Below are positions 35,546-47,946 of a stretch of DNA of 64,000 nt, piece after piece. The translations under genes and the position numbers were made by a program. Below the pieces are notes generated by a model. That model searched no databases, was not told the DNA's origin, and saw only the letters and a program-made list of their open reading frames with translations. Numbering within the stretch: position 1 is the first letter of the stretch; each line of letters opens with the position of its first letter. The stretch comes from Stichopus chloronotus (Eukaryota; Echinodermata; Holothuroidea; Aspidochirotida; Stichopodidae): positions 28,302,189 to 28,366,188 of the forward strand of contig CM037842.1 of the NCBI GenBank assembly GCA_021234535.1, written 5' to 3'.

Positions 35546-36655
35546 GAAAAAAAAAAACAAGGAAATAAAATGAAAATGTTTTATCTTTTAAGCCTCTTTA
35601 AAGCGGGATGTAGTAAACATGGATTACAGTTTGAAAGGTTGTTTCCCAATATATTGCAGTATATTAAAATACAAACTGTAGAACAAATTTCAGCTGTATT
35701 CCATTTTTTGTCGTACCGGTACTCTTTCACTTTCTTCTGATTTTAAAACAATAATCTGGGAAGAATGTGCGTTGATTTAGAAGAATTTGAATGTTGTCAC
35801 TTTTTTCGGGTTATACGAACCGGAGTTACACTTTATTACTGTCTTACTTATTTAACACGTGAATTACATTTAAACTAAAAGCTTCACTTAAAAAGTAAGA
35901 AAATTACCATCTTACATCCTATACCCTTTTATATATAGCTCTTTTTCCAAGATGTATGTGAACTGAGAATAATGTTCGGAGAACATAAAGTGCACCCCAC
36001 CGGAATGAATATGGAAATTAATCGTTGTAAGAGTTACATTTTTCTGGATGTTGTGAATTGCAATATCATAAATTTAAAAAATTCTAAAAATTGTCTGCAA
36101 AAGAAAAATAAGTTGTTCAGTTACAGATACTTTAAACAAGACTTTCTCCAGTTATGGACCCCTTTTTTTGGACAATAATATGAAACAATAGCTCAAATCC
36201 AAGGATAAAAATATATTTAGACTTGTAAATACGTTTAAGGCAAAGTACGATTAACTGATAACTTGTTAGCAGCAACCTAGAGTAAGAAGAAAAACCGGTG
36301 AAGCTCATGGATTACTGCAAGACGTTGGCGTATAAACTTAGTGATATTGTTAATCATGCCAAGATTTATTCAAATTAGAATTGTGGCCGTTAGAGCAAGC
36401 TAGAAGCATGACTGAAGATCACATACAGTCGAGCGATATTCTTCTATATCAGGCTATTAAATGATTCATCGTCCTACATATATGGTTACACCGAAAAGTT
36501 TTAAACTTTAAAGAGGAAAGTACCGCAAGATAATACACACTCTTGAATATAACCTTTTACCTTTCGTCATTGGAGGTGACGTTATTTTGAATCCTATCTC
36601 TCGAGATGAAGAAGGTATCTTCCTGTTTATTCTCAAAATCTACTCCCCAGTGAGG
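35546..36655. other. 3' flank of gene C; no gene
   Basis: 35570-35650 resembles the gene B 3' flank (AAAGCGGGATGTAGTA). The rest holds nothing recognisable. Confidence 0.5.
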
Positions 36656-37564
36656 AGTGGCGTAACCAGCGAGGAGAGGGGGGAGCCCCCTGGAAAATAT
36701 CTTGCCCCGCCTGAAATTTAGATGTATTTATGGGCAAAATGTGTAAAGACCCAAATTACTACATAAAGTACATTTTACTTAACGAAATACATACGCTGAG
36801 AATTAAAAATTTGATGCTGATAAATAGTCCAAATTATGAAGAAACCAAGCAATGGAACAAATGGAAGTGAAAACTGAGCTTAGTGGTTAAGTACCCAGGC
36901 TATATCATTTTTTTTTTAGAAATTCTGAAAATAGTAAGAATTGCAAATCTTGATTCTGATTTCGTAAAAAACAAAACTTTTTATTATTGAAATAGCAATG
37001 AAAAAACATGAACAGATACATGGTTTTTGTTGACATGATAACGATAAAGTAAACAAATTAGGTCAGTCACAGTTTAAAGGCATAGTAGGCCACAAGTACA
37101 ATGTAGCCAAAGACTGGGCACGAAATTGTGTAATAAATATGGGAGACTTTCAACGCAGTGATGTTGTAGTGAACGTGAGTCTTTACGACCAACCTACACT
37201 AAACTCTAGTAGGCCTCTTCAGGCAGGCAACATAAATGAGGATTACAGATTGATATCCACCAATTAATTGTACATTTATAAAATTATTTTACCATCCCTT
37301 TGCAACATCTGTAGTGGAAATAAAATTATCCGAACCTGTGTTCTTTAAAATAAAGAAAATGTTATATGTATTTCACAACGTCAGAGAGAATGAGAAGTGC
37401 AATTTCCCGCAATGTAAGAGGCATTTTTATCAAAACTTTTTCTCTGTACGCTATGCGTCAAGTGATGTTGGCGATCCGCGTAGATAGTGTCATTACCTAA
37501 TGCCCCCCAATTCAACCCTTTGCCATCCCTCAGGCCCCAGACGAAAACGTCTGATTATGCCACT
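36656..37564. mobile_element. Non-autonomous DNA transposon-like element, 909 bp
   Basis: The left end reads AGTGGCGTAACCAG and the right end is the reverse complement of AGTGGCATAATCAG, 12 of 14 matching. Both ends are followed inward by G-rich sequence (GGGGGGAGCCCCC on the left; CCCCCC on the right). The interior is AT-rich without an ORF. The sequence of the ends recalls hAT-type termini; flanking 8-bp duplication is not clean, so the class is uncertain. Confidence 0.6.
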
Positions 37565-39310
37565 AGCAGTGGGCTCTTTAACGACTTCGAACACTCATCA
37601 AAATGTGGGGTGAAAATATTTTGTGATTCCATCGTATTGGATAAAAAGAGTTTGCTTTAACTTAATAACGCAGATGAAAATCTTTCTGTCCTAGTGTCGC
37701 CCTTTGAGGCCAGTTCTTTCTTTTCTAATATTTTGTGTATTTTATGGCTTCATTAGGATTCCATTGCATTTTCGGTTGTTCCAATAACCAAAGCCCCTGT
37801 CTAGAAAAATTTTATTTAAACTTTAAAATCAACATATTCAACTTTTGTTGTGCTTCGTATGCATATTCATGATTTTATAGTCTCGTGACTTTCCCAGCAG
37901 GTAAGTGTACACACGCTAACAATATAATGAGTATCACTCTCTCTCTTTCACTGTCGTTGGAGATCTCTTCAGATATTACATTCGAAGTTGTACATCACAA
38001 AATAACATTCAGGCCTCTTTTGTATGACAACAGAGAAATTTCAAAATATAGGTTTAGTCTTCATCCCGAAATTTAAAAACGTCGTATGGTACCTCACTTT
38101 ACAGTGTATTTTTATTATTGAGAACAGTGAGATATTTTTGTGCTCTTAAAAGTAGAACTAATGGTGACTATAAAAAATGTCTTACAAACACAGTTACATC
38201 TTACACGATCAAACTGTACATGCAGTGTCGGTCCTTGTTAAAATGTCTACATAAATACCTCATAACATCAAAGGTGGTATGGGGTATGATCATATGACAA
38301 ACTTGTCACCTTATCTGTGCCCTCCACAGTTTTGGCATTCATTCTGCCCACAATGCAGAAATAATGAATACTCCTTGAGCACAAACCTCCTCAAATGACT
38401 TTGTTAGATGTTAAGGATTCAGTATGTCGTATTTTCTCGCTGAGGCGTTAATGTGTAATCAACCACATGAGGAACATGTAATGGACTTTTAGAGGGACAG
38501 TCCCATCATTGTAAATACATAGTCAACAGAAAACTTAGTTATGACGACATTTAATCAGTTGAATGAATGTCAACATCAAAGTTAAACTAAATCTCAGAGA
38601 ATATTTCCCAATGATGTAAAATGCGAAAGGAACGAAACGAATTCTAATTAGTTCAGTTCATACACGATGCTGTTGTCTTTTAAACATAAACTCTCTCTTC
38701 CAAAATTCCCGTTCCCACTGGACAGATAAACACAAGAAGTAAAAGGTATATCCGTGCAACACATGGAAACTTCCACAGGCAGCTCCCGAGCTTGATATTT
38801 CAGACCTATGGGAGGGACTTTGAACTGATGCAATATGACTCTATTTAGGCCTGGTTCATGTGAAACTGAAGCAAAAATGTATGTTAGCCATTGTGATAGT
38901 AATAAGTAGTGTGACGTACATTGTGACTGGTTATGTGACAGGTAATGTGACAGGTAGCATGAGGATATGTATTGCGTGTAAGAAAGTCACAGTTTATCAT
39001 TTGTTTGCATGACAACAATATCTGAAAATCGATTACCTGACATTAAACAGAATGTAAAGTAGTTGTTACCGTATTGAAAGATATCCGGAAAACATATTAT
39101 CTTAGTCGACAAGAAAATCGCGAATGAAATGGGGACGCAGTTCAATGACTTCCTTATGATGCTACACAGATAATTGCCTCACTTGAACTTTATTCGGAAG
39201 AATCTGTGCTAAGAATATCAAAGCCATGCTTAAAGTCAACTTAAAAGTGCTGTGCACTAGTTCAGTTACAAATTGCTATTTTAGCTGTCATGGAAACCGT
39301 GCCGTTGTTG
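37565..39310. other. Spacer upstream of gene D
   Basis: No coding region supported. A CTCTCT tract lies at 37938-37955. Confidence 0.45.
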
Positions 39311-39350
39311 TATTTATATATACGTTGCTGTATCACTTTGAAGACATTCG
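39311..39350 (+). promoter_or_regulatory. TATA-type promoter of gene D
   Basis: TATTTATATATA at 39311-39322 lies about 60 bases before the ATG at 39381, leaving room for a start site near 39345 and a 5' UTR of some 35 bases. The ATG context AAACAAAATGA has A at -3. No upstream acceptor is needed, which fits a first exon. Confidence 0.5.
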
Positions 39351-39380
39351 GAAGCAACTCAGTGAACTGAAGTAAACAAA

Positions 39381-39429
39381 ATGAAGGCGACAAACATTTT
39401 CACCTTCAGCTTTCCAGGAATATTTTGGG
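39381..39429 (+). CDS. Gene D exon 1: leader peptide
   Basis: ATG at 39381 opens 16 codons (Lys2, then Thr/Phe/Ile-rich hydrophobic residues), ending in phase 1 before GTTCGT, a weak but GT-type donor. Joined to exon 2 it continues V-Y-G-L-H-N-A-A-A-G, giving a signal-peptide-like leader with small residues for cleavage. The exon phase fits exon 2. The non-consensus donor is the main doubt. Confidence 0.5.
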
Positions 39430-39990
39430 GTTCGTTTCTTTCATGTTTCTTCATCTTTTGAAAATACTTTTCCCTACTTTTTTATTTAGTGTGTAATATT
39501 AACACCCCTCTAAACCGAGTTATGTGGTCTCTTAGTATTATTCAGCTAAGGTTAAGTGCTGCTACGATTGATCTAAATTAGTTTTGGCGACTGGAAAAGC
39601 AAGTGACGGAAGCAAACTATTTACAATAGTTTCAGTTGCAATGACAGTAGAACGGAACGACTGGGCAGTGTAGAGAAATTAAATTTGGCTAGGTATTTAA
39701 GAAGTTATTATTTAAGCTCAATCTCGCGTATACTATGTAGATAAATGGTCAATCCTGTCCTGCACAGTCAAAGATAACTCACGAGTAGTCCAGTCCTCAC
39801 CCTGTATTCAATATCATTTCGTGTGTCACTACATCATACACCTTCTTGATTTGCTTTTTATTTGCTTACACGTTTCTTTGAACCAGTGTTCTTAATTATG
39901 AAGCTCCTTTTACCAATTGAAACTCCATTACTCTTTTCTTTGTTCAAAAGTCTAATGTATTGAGGATAACTGTTCCATTATTTTTTACAG

Positions 39991-40089
39991 TCGTGTATGG
40001 CCTTCATAATGCGGCAGCAGGTACAACAAAAACATTTCGATGCATACCACCAAAACATGATTCAAGCTCAGCAACGCCCAACTACGAAG
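39991..40089 (+). CDS. Gene D exon 2: short linker
   Basis: A 99-base phase 1-1 exon between TTTTTTACAG and GTAATA. Reads 32 whole codons including T-T-K-T-F-R-C-I-P-P-K and S-S-S-A-T-P, with no stop. Probably the start of the mature protein: one Cys, then a Ser/Thr/Pro linker that could be O-glycosylated. No domain recognised. Confidence 0.55.
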
Positions 40090-42636
40090 GTAATAAAGAG
40101 AAATTTGATAATGTTAAAGTTGCTTCAATGCCAATGTTGCAATATCTATGCCATATTTAAATGGTTCGTAGAAGTGGAGGAAACTGGGGAGGGTTGTCAA
40201 AAGAACGCCTGCCTGTGCCTCTTAGTTCAACTGAAAATTTTAAATATATCATCCACTTGACTTATTTGTTATATTGTGGAAAGAAACTGATATACACTAG
40301 ACAATAATAGATACATAATAAGAATTGAAACAAATAACGTCGCTGTAATGGTTTTGAAGAACATGATTTTGAATAACATTACTGACAAGTACCTCCATAT
40401 GCAATAAAGCACAAGGTTTGTGGTTTTGAGTTCACTATGAGATTTGAAATTTGGCACTTGGAAACGTCATGGAGACTCCTCATATGGGCTAGATCACATT
40501 TTGATCGCAAGTTGTGACTGAAGTCTGTACAAGTTGTCTTTGTATCATCATGGAATATTGAGATGACAAACAGGCAGTTTTTCTCACAACTTCTCATCTG
40601 TCTGGTTAAATTTTCCTCTCATGTATCTATTCTCAAGTATTTCTCAGATGAACTACTTATCTTTCTGATAAAGTCTTTCTCGTAAACGAGTTAACTTCCT
40701 GGTAACATCCTTCTTGAAACAGGTAAGATTTTTTTCATGACTAATTATCCTTCAAGAAAAGCCTCTCTCACAATTACCTTTCCTTCTCGTAAATCTTTCT
40801 CACAGCTACCTATCCTCTTGGTAAAATCCTTCCCAAAGTACCTCAGTATCATCCTTAAAGGGTCAATATGATGTTCTCAGATACTGCTTTTTTTCAGTCA
40901 TCACTCCGACCTTTTCAGACTCATTCAACTAACATAATAGGTGTATGATTACATGGCGTTGTAATGCATGATGTACTTTATAACCCTTTCACCTAAACAC
41001 CCAAGTTAACATTTCAGAAGAACATATACCAGAAGAGAGTTTCAGGTAAATAACTACATGGGTAATAAAAACATCTAGGGATTTTTAATCAATGAATAGT
41101 CGGATTTTGGCAGTAAACGATGTTAACAATATGATTATCTGTCATCTGGTCAGATGGAATGGCTGGTAGGAATGAATATGTTTTTCAAATGCTACCAAAC
41201 ACTTCTGTATGAAAATGTGAATAAAGATATGTTACTTGGTGAATGATATTGAAATGAAACGGAAGAATAAAGGAAAGAAATATCTATGAGAGCATTATCC
41301 AGGTCATCTTCTCTCGACTTATTCTGTCTTAAAGTATTAGTTGTACTATCATTACGTTTCCATTATCATTACTGAATATATTTACTGTTGTGTCTCATTC
41401 TAAATAACACCTCCCTGTTCATTTCATCTTCTAAATGGTAATATTTACACAAGACGTTCCAGAGTTGCATCATTCCCTTAACAGTATTCTGTACCATTTG
41501 TTCTTATTAGGGACAGAAGCAGGATAAATAACATCTTTGTTGATCTGTAAACGTATTTTACAATAGAGAATGACTTTGTTGCCATGTTGCGACTTCCTGC
41601 ATTCGGTTCATTTCGAATGGCGCATCGACAAGAAATCACAGCAAATAGTGTTCATTAATAGGCTGTCATTGATTTTTTGGTAATTCAACAGCGCTGATCA
41701 ATGATCATGTGTCATGGAATGGTTAAAGTGGGACAACGTAATGTGGACTTTTGAAGTGAAAGAGTGTTAAGACCATGATTAGTAGCTTCATGTTAGTTCA
41801 TTTGGTTTGACAAATCCTAGACCCCCCCAAAAAAAGAGAGAATGTGTAAAACTTCTAAGGCAATTTTACAAGACAAAACTTCATTTTTCACCCTCTAGAA
41901 AAGTCCATATTTATAGGATTGGTATACGATATTGCAAGGATTGTACTTCAATGGCGCTGCAACATATGGCTTAACAATTGTGAGACGAATAACGACTAAA
42001 CTCCACTTATGTTCTGTTAAAATCAATCCCATGTTAACATATTCTGAGATGTAATTTCACTTGTGACTACCGCTGTGTATACGCGAAGTCCTCTTCCAAC
42101 AAACTTGATGGGGCAAGCACATATAGTGCCAATGTGACTTATAATGCTTAAATATGATATTGCAGGAATAATGTGTTTTGTTTGTACTTTCTTATTTTAA
42201 ACGTTAATGTGGTCCGGCTCTTTGAGATTTTATTTTAAAGACCATAACAAAAAAGTGTATAACACTATTGTAATTATATGATGACAAACGTGTCAGTGGC
42301 AATTTGTGAAACATCATAATTGCAAAACAAGATCTTTTTACTGAGACTGTTCTGAACTGTCTCAGTTTACTGAAACTGTTCTGCTTAAACAGGAGTCGAA
42401 ATTACTGACTTTGACCTGTGTAGGCTATTACGTAATAGGTTCATTCAACTTATCAAATCAATTAAGTGTAGAAAATTCATAGAAGCACAATTAAATAAGA
42501 GTTTATTAAAAGTTTATTATGACAGATTAAATTTAAGGGTACCGGTTATGCTAGTCGTTTGGTTCGATTTTATTATTCAGGACTACTACCGTTATTAGCA
42601 GTATGATTCACATTGCTTTCCTGCTATCTCTTTAAG
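40090..42636 (+). other. Gene D intron 2
   Basis: Contains a degenerate tandem repeat at 40620-40860 and a C7A7 tract at 41822-41835. No exon seen. Confidence 0.6.
40620..40860. repeat. Degenerate ~35-bp tandem repeat
   Basis: Six to seven units of the type CTACCTATCCTCTTGGTAAA followed by TCCTTCC/TCTTTCTC, CT-rich on this strand, spacing 33-39 bases. Confidence 0.6.
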
Positions 42637-42828
42637 AAAAAAGTAATGAAAGAACTAATCCATTGACGACTGCAAAGACAACTTTGGGTAATAGATGGAA
42701 AACAACACCTGCCACAACAGAAGCTCTGTTAACTTCTTTGAGAGATAATCTCGAAGCAAAACATCCTCACTGCAGAGACTCAATGGAAATTGCATTTACA
42801 GGAGAACATAAAACAGAGTGGTATTCAG
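42637..42828 (+). CDS. Gene D exon 3: Thr-rich linker and start of unknown domain
   Basis: 192 bases, phase 1-1, acceptor CTCTTTAAG and donor GTAGAA. The first part is Thr-rich (L-T-T-A-K-T-T, T-T-P-A-T-T), a mucin-like spacer. Then A-K-H-P-H-C-R-D-S-M-E-I-A-F-T-G-E-H begins a segment continued in exon 4. Only this frame is open across the exon and it joins exon 4 in frame. No family recognised. Confidence 0.62.
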
Positions 42829-43043
42829 GTAGAATTTCTTTTGTCCTACATTAAAGCTAGCTGACTGACGTTATTGATCAGTTTCACGTAAAAGTGATGT
42901 TGGTCTCATCTCACAAAGGAGCATTCTTCATATTTGATTTGCTATACATATACCGAATTCAGCAGTTATAGGAATATTAAAATTGATATTACAGCACATC
43001 GGTTTCAAAATGTAGATTTTAGTGATCATCTTCTGCACTGCAG

Positions 43044-43181
43044 AACTTGATTATCTTTCGAAAGGCAACAAAGCATTTGCTCTTTTCATTTTGGCGCCAA
43101 CCTTTTCGTTTAACGAATATCATGACAGTAGTGTATTTAAACAGCCTGGACACGTTGAGACTTGGAATGCAAATAAGATAG
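43044..43181 (+). CDS. Gene D exon 4: unrecognised domain
   Basis: 138 bases, phase 1-1, acceptor CTGCACTGCAG, donor GTGTGA. Encodes E-L-D-Y-L-S-K-G-N-K-A-F-A-L-F-I-L-A-P-T-F-style residues with alternating hydrophobics, likely beta strands. Together with the end of exon 3 it makes about 80 residues with one Cys between the Thr-rich linker and the lectin domain. I do not recognise the fold. The frame stays open into the intron to a stop at 43235, but the donor at 43182 keeps phase with the lectin exon. Confidence 0.62.
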   Translation, partial: NLIIFRKATKHLLFSFWRQPFRLTNIMTVVYLNSLDTLRLGMQIR

Positions 43182-43320
43182 GTGTGACCTTCGCTAGTGG
43201 CAGCTTAGAATTCAAAGACGAAAAAGAAGCGATATAATTTGAATACTTAAGAAGCTACAGCAATAGTGAACATTGAGGTATTTAATCCAATATATCTCTT
43301 CTAAAAATCCAAATTTGCAG

Positions 43321-43753
43321 CGTGTCCGGCAAGGTTTGATAGATACTTCAACGGTTCATGTTACATGATATCTGGACAGGATGAACGACGCAACCGGAGA
43401 GATGCCCGTATGACGTGTGAATCTCATTCCGCTCATCTCGTTACCGTTGATGACGAAATGGAAAGTGAATTCATTCAGAACGAGATCAATGTCGGTGAAA
43501 GTTATTGGATCGGTGCCAACGGTTACTCTTCCTTAATATGGAATGGCACAATGTACGTTGGATCAGACGCAAACCAATTTCATTATTGGGAAGACGGTGT
43601 CCGAGATGTCGTATCACTCATTTTCGTTGAATGAAGTCGTCACCTTCAACACCGGAAGTGGTTGTTACGACGTCGTAACAAAGGATGATTGCCGTCTTCG
43701 CTGGACAGACCGGCCTTGCTTTAGAGAATTTAAATTCATTTGCGAATATGAAG
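43321..43753 (+). pseudogene. Gene D exon 5: C-type lectin domain with a one-base frameshift
   Basis: Acceptor AAATTTGCAG, donor GTTTGA. Phase 1 reading gives A-C-P-A-R-F-D, N-G-S-C-Y, the helix block R-M-T-C-E-S-H-S-A-H-L-V-T-V, F-I-Q-N, Y-W-I-G-A-N-G and H-Y-W-E-D-G, all C-type lectin landmarks. That frame stops at 43632-43634. The +1 frame carries the remainder: G-C-Y-D-V-V, D-D-C-R-L-R-W-T-D-R-P-C and F-K-F-I-C-E-Y-E, the last two conserved cysteines. The exon is 433 bases, one more than the multiple of three needed for phase 1-1, so a single inserted base between about 43590 and 43634 explains it. No EPN or QPD motif is seen and the WND site reads W-T-D, so calcium-dependent sugar binding is doubtful. 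Either a recent pseudogene or an assembly error. Confidence 0.8.
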
Positions 43754-44694
43754 GTTTGATACGTGCAAGTTTGAGTCTTTTAAATCTCGTTATTTGTCTG
43801 TGCATTTTTTTTCAGGTTTTGTCAAGTTTTATATCCCAAATTTTACTTTTATGGGAACAGTGTCCGTGAGTGTCCGTAACCTTGAAATGCTCTCTCTCTC
43901 TCACATAAAAAAATGCATATACTCCCTTGACCTGTGACCTCTTCTTTGAATATGTATAGATAAGTTCCTTAAATGTTTTCATAATTTAAAAGAATTTTGA
44001 TTTGAATAAAATGTGCCACGGCTTTTGGTGTTTTTTTTCTTAAATATTCATTAGGGTATTTCCAGAACAAGTTGATACATGCGAAATTATTATAACTAAC
44101 TATTAGATAGCAAAACAAAAACCCATAATTACGGTATTATGACATCAAAAGTGTCATCACTTACTTTTGCTAAATTTAAGTTGGGATAAGTCAACATGTT
44201 TTCAATCTTAATGTTCCACTAACGTAATTTTACAAAACGAAAAATCGAATGGAGGATAAGTGTTTGTTTGACAAACTGACAGAGAAAATAAAGGTCTAGC
44301 ATGTAGTGTGTTCTGAACTTACATGTTATTTTGATCTTATATGAACCATTGATATATTAGCAGAGATTATTACTGTTCACGAGGATGAGGGGAAAATGAG
44401 TTATTCCAACAAAAATAAGTCTACTAAAAAAAAAAAACAAATTGTGTTTAAAAGATGTTTTCTTTGTCCTGTATATAACGAATTTTGAATTACATATGCT
44501 CACCATTGACAATTCTTAGCTCATTTTCTTTGCGACCTTCGTAGGTTCCGAATAATTTACGCTTACATTCAGTACATCTATGCCCATCTAAATCAATATG
44601 ATGAATAATTTGTTGTTTTACTAATGTATGATATTGTGATTCAATTGGAATCGTAAACTAAAATTTTCCATTTTTCTCTTCATTATATATTTAG
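43754..44694 (+). other. Gene D intron 5
   Basis: No exon or repeat of note; an A run near 44428. Confidence 0.6.
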
Positions 44695-44792
44695 CTGAGA
44701 AAAACAAAGTAACCAGGTCTTGTCCTTCAGATGTCAGTTTGTTACTGGATAATGATACATGGATACCCGATCTATGGTCGTGGGAAATGGAG
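44695..44792 (+). CDS. Gene D exon 6: lectin-like block, part 1
   Basis: 98 bases after TATATATTTAG, phase 1 to 0, donor GTAGTT. Reads A-E-K-N-K-V-T-R-S-C-P-S-D-V, then D-N-D-T-W-I-P-D-L-W-S-W-E-M-E. The W-I-x-D-x-W-x-W pattern recalls the W-I-G...W-x-W core of C-type lectin folds. Joins exon 7 in phase 0. Confidence 0.5.
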
Positions 44793-45639
44793 GTAGTTAA
44801 CATTACCATAATTCGTTGTTTTTATTTTAAATTTGATCTAACTTCAGTCATTGTTTGTTTATTGTAACCTTCTAAATCAAATTAGACAGTTTTTGAAAAT
44901 TTACTTTAAGGATACTTTCGCGTGCATTTTGGCAACATTAAAAATTTAGGATGATTGTTTGATTAAATGCTCAGGTAGTTGTATAAAAATGAGATGATTA
45001 GAAATATGAGATGATATGTTGCAAAAGTAGCAACGTCATGATGTAACCATATTGTCACTTCAAAGACACAGAAACATAAACGAAAACACGAAAAAAAGAC
45101 AAGAAATAAAAAAAAAAAACAGAGATGACGACAGTGGTTACACTTACGATGGTTACACTGACTGTGGATACACTGACTGTGGTTACACTGACGGTGGTTA
45201 CACTGACCATGATTACACTGATGGTGGTTACACGGACTGTGGTTACACTGGCGATGGTTAAATTGACACTGACGATGGTAACACTAAAGTTAGTTGCACT
45301 GGCAATGGTTGTACTGACAATGGTAACACTGAAGATGGTTAGACTGACGATGGTTACACTGACATTGGTAACACTGAAGATGGCTACACTAAAGACACTG
45401 ACGATGTTTACACTGACGATGTTTACACTGTCGACGGTTACACTGACGATGGTTACACTGGTTTGATCAATATTACAACCGCACTGCAAATTTCTTACAA
45501 AGCCATTTCTAGATGTTCACGGGGATCTCTACAGACACACTTTACACCTATCTGAATGTATGCTTTAAACAAACAGATAATTGCTTTACTCCTTTCACAA
45601 TATGTTATCTTTAGCATACAATGATATCAACTTTCGTAG
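44793..45639 (+). other. Gene D intron 6 with minisatellite
   Basis: Mostly occupied by the 15-bp minisatellite at 45131-45465. Confidence 0.7.
45131..45465. repeat. 15-bp minisatellite (GGTTACACTGACGAT-type)
   Basis: About 22 units, mostly 15 bases with some 12- and 18-base variants. All three frames on + and several on - stay open through it, producing the Val-Thr-Leu and Tyr-Thr-Asp-Gly frames at 45052-45261, 45125-45466 and 45055-45489; none is a gene. Confidence 0.95.
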
Positions 45640-45778
45640 ACCTCGCTAGAGAACGGAAGCCTGGCTTACGTGAATGGATTAACTTTCAATAAATCTCGTG
45701 AATTTCCCACCTCCGGTAGATGGGATCACCTTGTATACGAGTGGGAAGATGGGAGTTGGTGTTCCCTTCGAACGATAA
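45640..45778 (+). CDS. Gene D exon 7: lectin-like block, part 2
   Basis: 139 bases after CTTTCGTAG, phase 0 to 1, donor GTGGTA. Reads T-S-L-E-N-G-S-L-A-Y-V-N-G-L, then G-R-W-D-H-L-V-Y-E-W-E-D-G-S-W-C-S-L-R. The only frame that is open and phase-compatible with exons 6 and 8. The G-S-L-x-Y and W-E-D-G-x-W-C runs fit the long-loop region of a divergent C-type lectin domain. Confidence 0.48.
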
Positions 45779-47946
45779 GTGGTACGTTACAACATCTGTA
45801 AATATATTAGACTGAACTTCATGATACACAGTACACGCTACTAATGTGTTGGAATGTGGTAATTTCCGTATAAAATAGTGGACAAGAACTCAGGAAAGAA
45901 TGGTTACAAAATTTCACCCTCTTCAAAAAAAAAAGTATAAGTTCTTTATTTGTCTTCGAAGACTAATTTGACCCTTTGATTAATTTTTGTCCAGCAGGAA
46001 CACCAGTTTGCTTTTCAATAACCTTTTTAAAAGTGTAGGCGTGAATCAATAATGAACTGTCTTTTTCATAAACCATTTGCGTCAGTGAGGAATCTTTTAG
46101 ATGGAGTAGCTATATTGCCCCCCCCCCACCACCCCTGAATAAGATATAGAATACAGAATCATCGGTAAATATAGAATACAAAACAGTCAGGGAAAAAAAA
46201 AGCAGAAAAATCCACAGTGAAACTGATACTAGGTAAAGGGAAAGACGTACGAATAAATTGATACAGTTTGCAGCCTTTAATTTTTTTGTATTACATTTAT
46301 TTCAGTCTCTTTGAAATCATTAACAAAATGATAACTGAAATGGAGAAATATATACCGAATATGAAAAAGAAAGACTGAGGAGTGTCTATAAAATTACTTT
46401 TCCCCAAATCGTCCGTCGTTACAAAATTATGACTAAATACAACTTATTTCTCATTTTTTATATTATGATTCCATTATTTAGCCAGCAAGTTGGTAAGCAG
46501 TAAACACTGTAAATGCCAATTGCTGTGTAAGTGGATGATGCCTGTGCATACATACCAAACGAACAATGATCTCCTTGCATAACATTGAACAGTGCTGACG
46601 TCAACCCGTTAATTAAGTTGTAGAGAATGTACACTGTAAAAATATCTGTAAAATTACAGACAAAAAAAAGAGAGAATTACAGTAATTTTCAGGAAAGTGA
46701 TCACCAGTACATGTCTGTATTCCTTTTGTATTTCTTTGTTTATTGTCTGTAAGTTTACATTTTACAATTTCACATTTTTACATTATAGGTAGAGTAATAT
46801 TTAAAGCCATGATAGGTCACCATATAAATAAACTAATACTAACAGTGACCTGTAGCGAACGTGAACGGCAAGTTAAGACAATGATCCATGAGAAATAAAA
46901 TGTTCTGATAATAAACGGAATAATTAGGTAAGTTGATATTGCATATTCAAAACTTTATCACTATGATGATTATGTCTCTTTCATTTAGTTCAGTGGGAGA
47001 AATTTGATACACCCATGTCGTCTTCAATGAGATATAAATGTCAAAGACAAAATTTGAACAACAAGGAAGCAATGATAGCATTGTGCGTTCCTTGGAGGTG
47101 AACTTGTCTCTGCAGACATGATAACGGAATTGATAAACGAAAACTTTTGCACCCTCCCAAAACCTTTGTGGATAAGAGGGCCGATTACTGAAGATTACAG
47201 TTCGTTTACAGGTGAGCGCTATATTAAGGCATGAAAAACTGACAATTTCAGGAAAAGGATTAGGTTTCAAATGACGTATTACAAGGGAGTGGTTAGTTTT
47301 ATAGTGGTGGTTATTTTTAAATTAATTAATACTCCTGCAAGTTCAGAGAAAACTAAATTCAAGGTGTATGTGTGCTTGCACATATGATGCTTTGTGAGCG
47401 TACTGATAATTGCCAGCATTTGCTCTTCTGTTATATGTAGGGGACGACAAAAAGGGTTAAAAAGAGAAGGCAGGGAGGATTGGCACACCAGGTTGAGGAA
47501 TGAAAAAAAGATAAACTATCGAATGAGGTTTTAAAAAAGGGGCAAGGGTCGCTATTTTCCAAATTTTATTCTCCAGATCGGTGATGCAAATCGGACAGGC
47601 GAGAAATAATTGTGAAAAAATATATGATTGTGAAAGCAAGAAATGGTAATAAAAGACTAAAATATATAATCTGGTAGTACATAGACAAAAGATGTGTGGA
47701 GAAGGATTCAGAATGGGTTAACAGTCTTTAAAGGTGATAGGTTGTTTACCCCAAGCAATAAAGCAACTGTGTGAATATATCTATTTGCTCTCGTAATGAC
47801 ACTATTTACTGAACGCGAGTACGAAGGAAAAAAAACAAAGTAGTTAGGTTTGCAGATAATTATCAAAAAGAGACTGACGTCAGCCTTTAATCTGTTTTAC
47901 TTTTCCTTTTTGTGGTTCATCCAGCTGATGTCTACTCCTGTTGAAG
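45779..47946 (+). other. Gene D intron 7
   Basis: No coding region supported. Contains ACTGTAAAAATATCTGTAAAA at about 46630, resembling the end of a short DNA element, but I could not find a matching second end. Confidence 0.5.

Noticed and set aside
45055..45489. Open frames of 113-144 codons on both strands
   Set aside because: Translation of the 15-bp minisatellite.
46600..46800. ACTGTAAAAATATCTGTAAAA resembling a DNA-element end
   Set aside because: No matching inverted end or target duplication found nearby.
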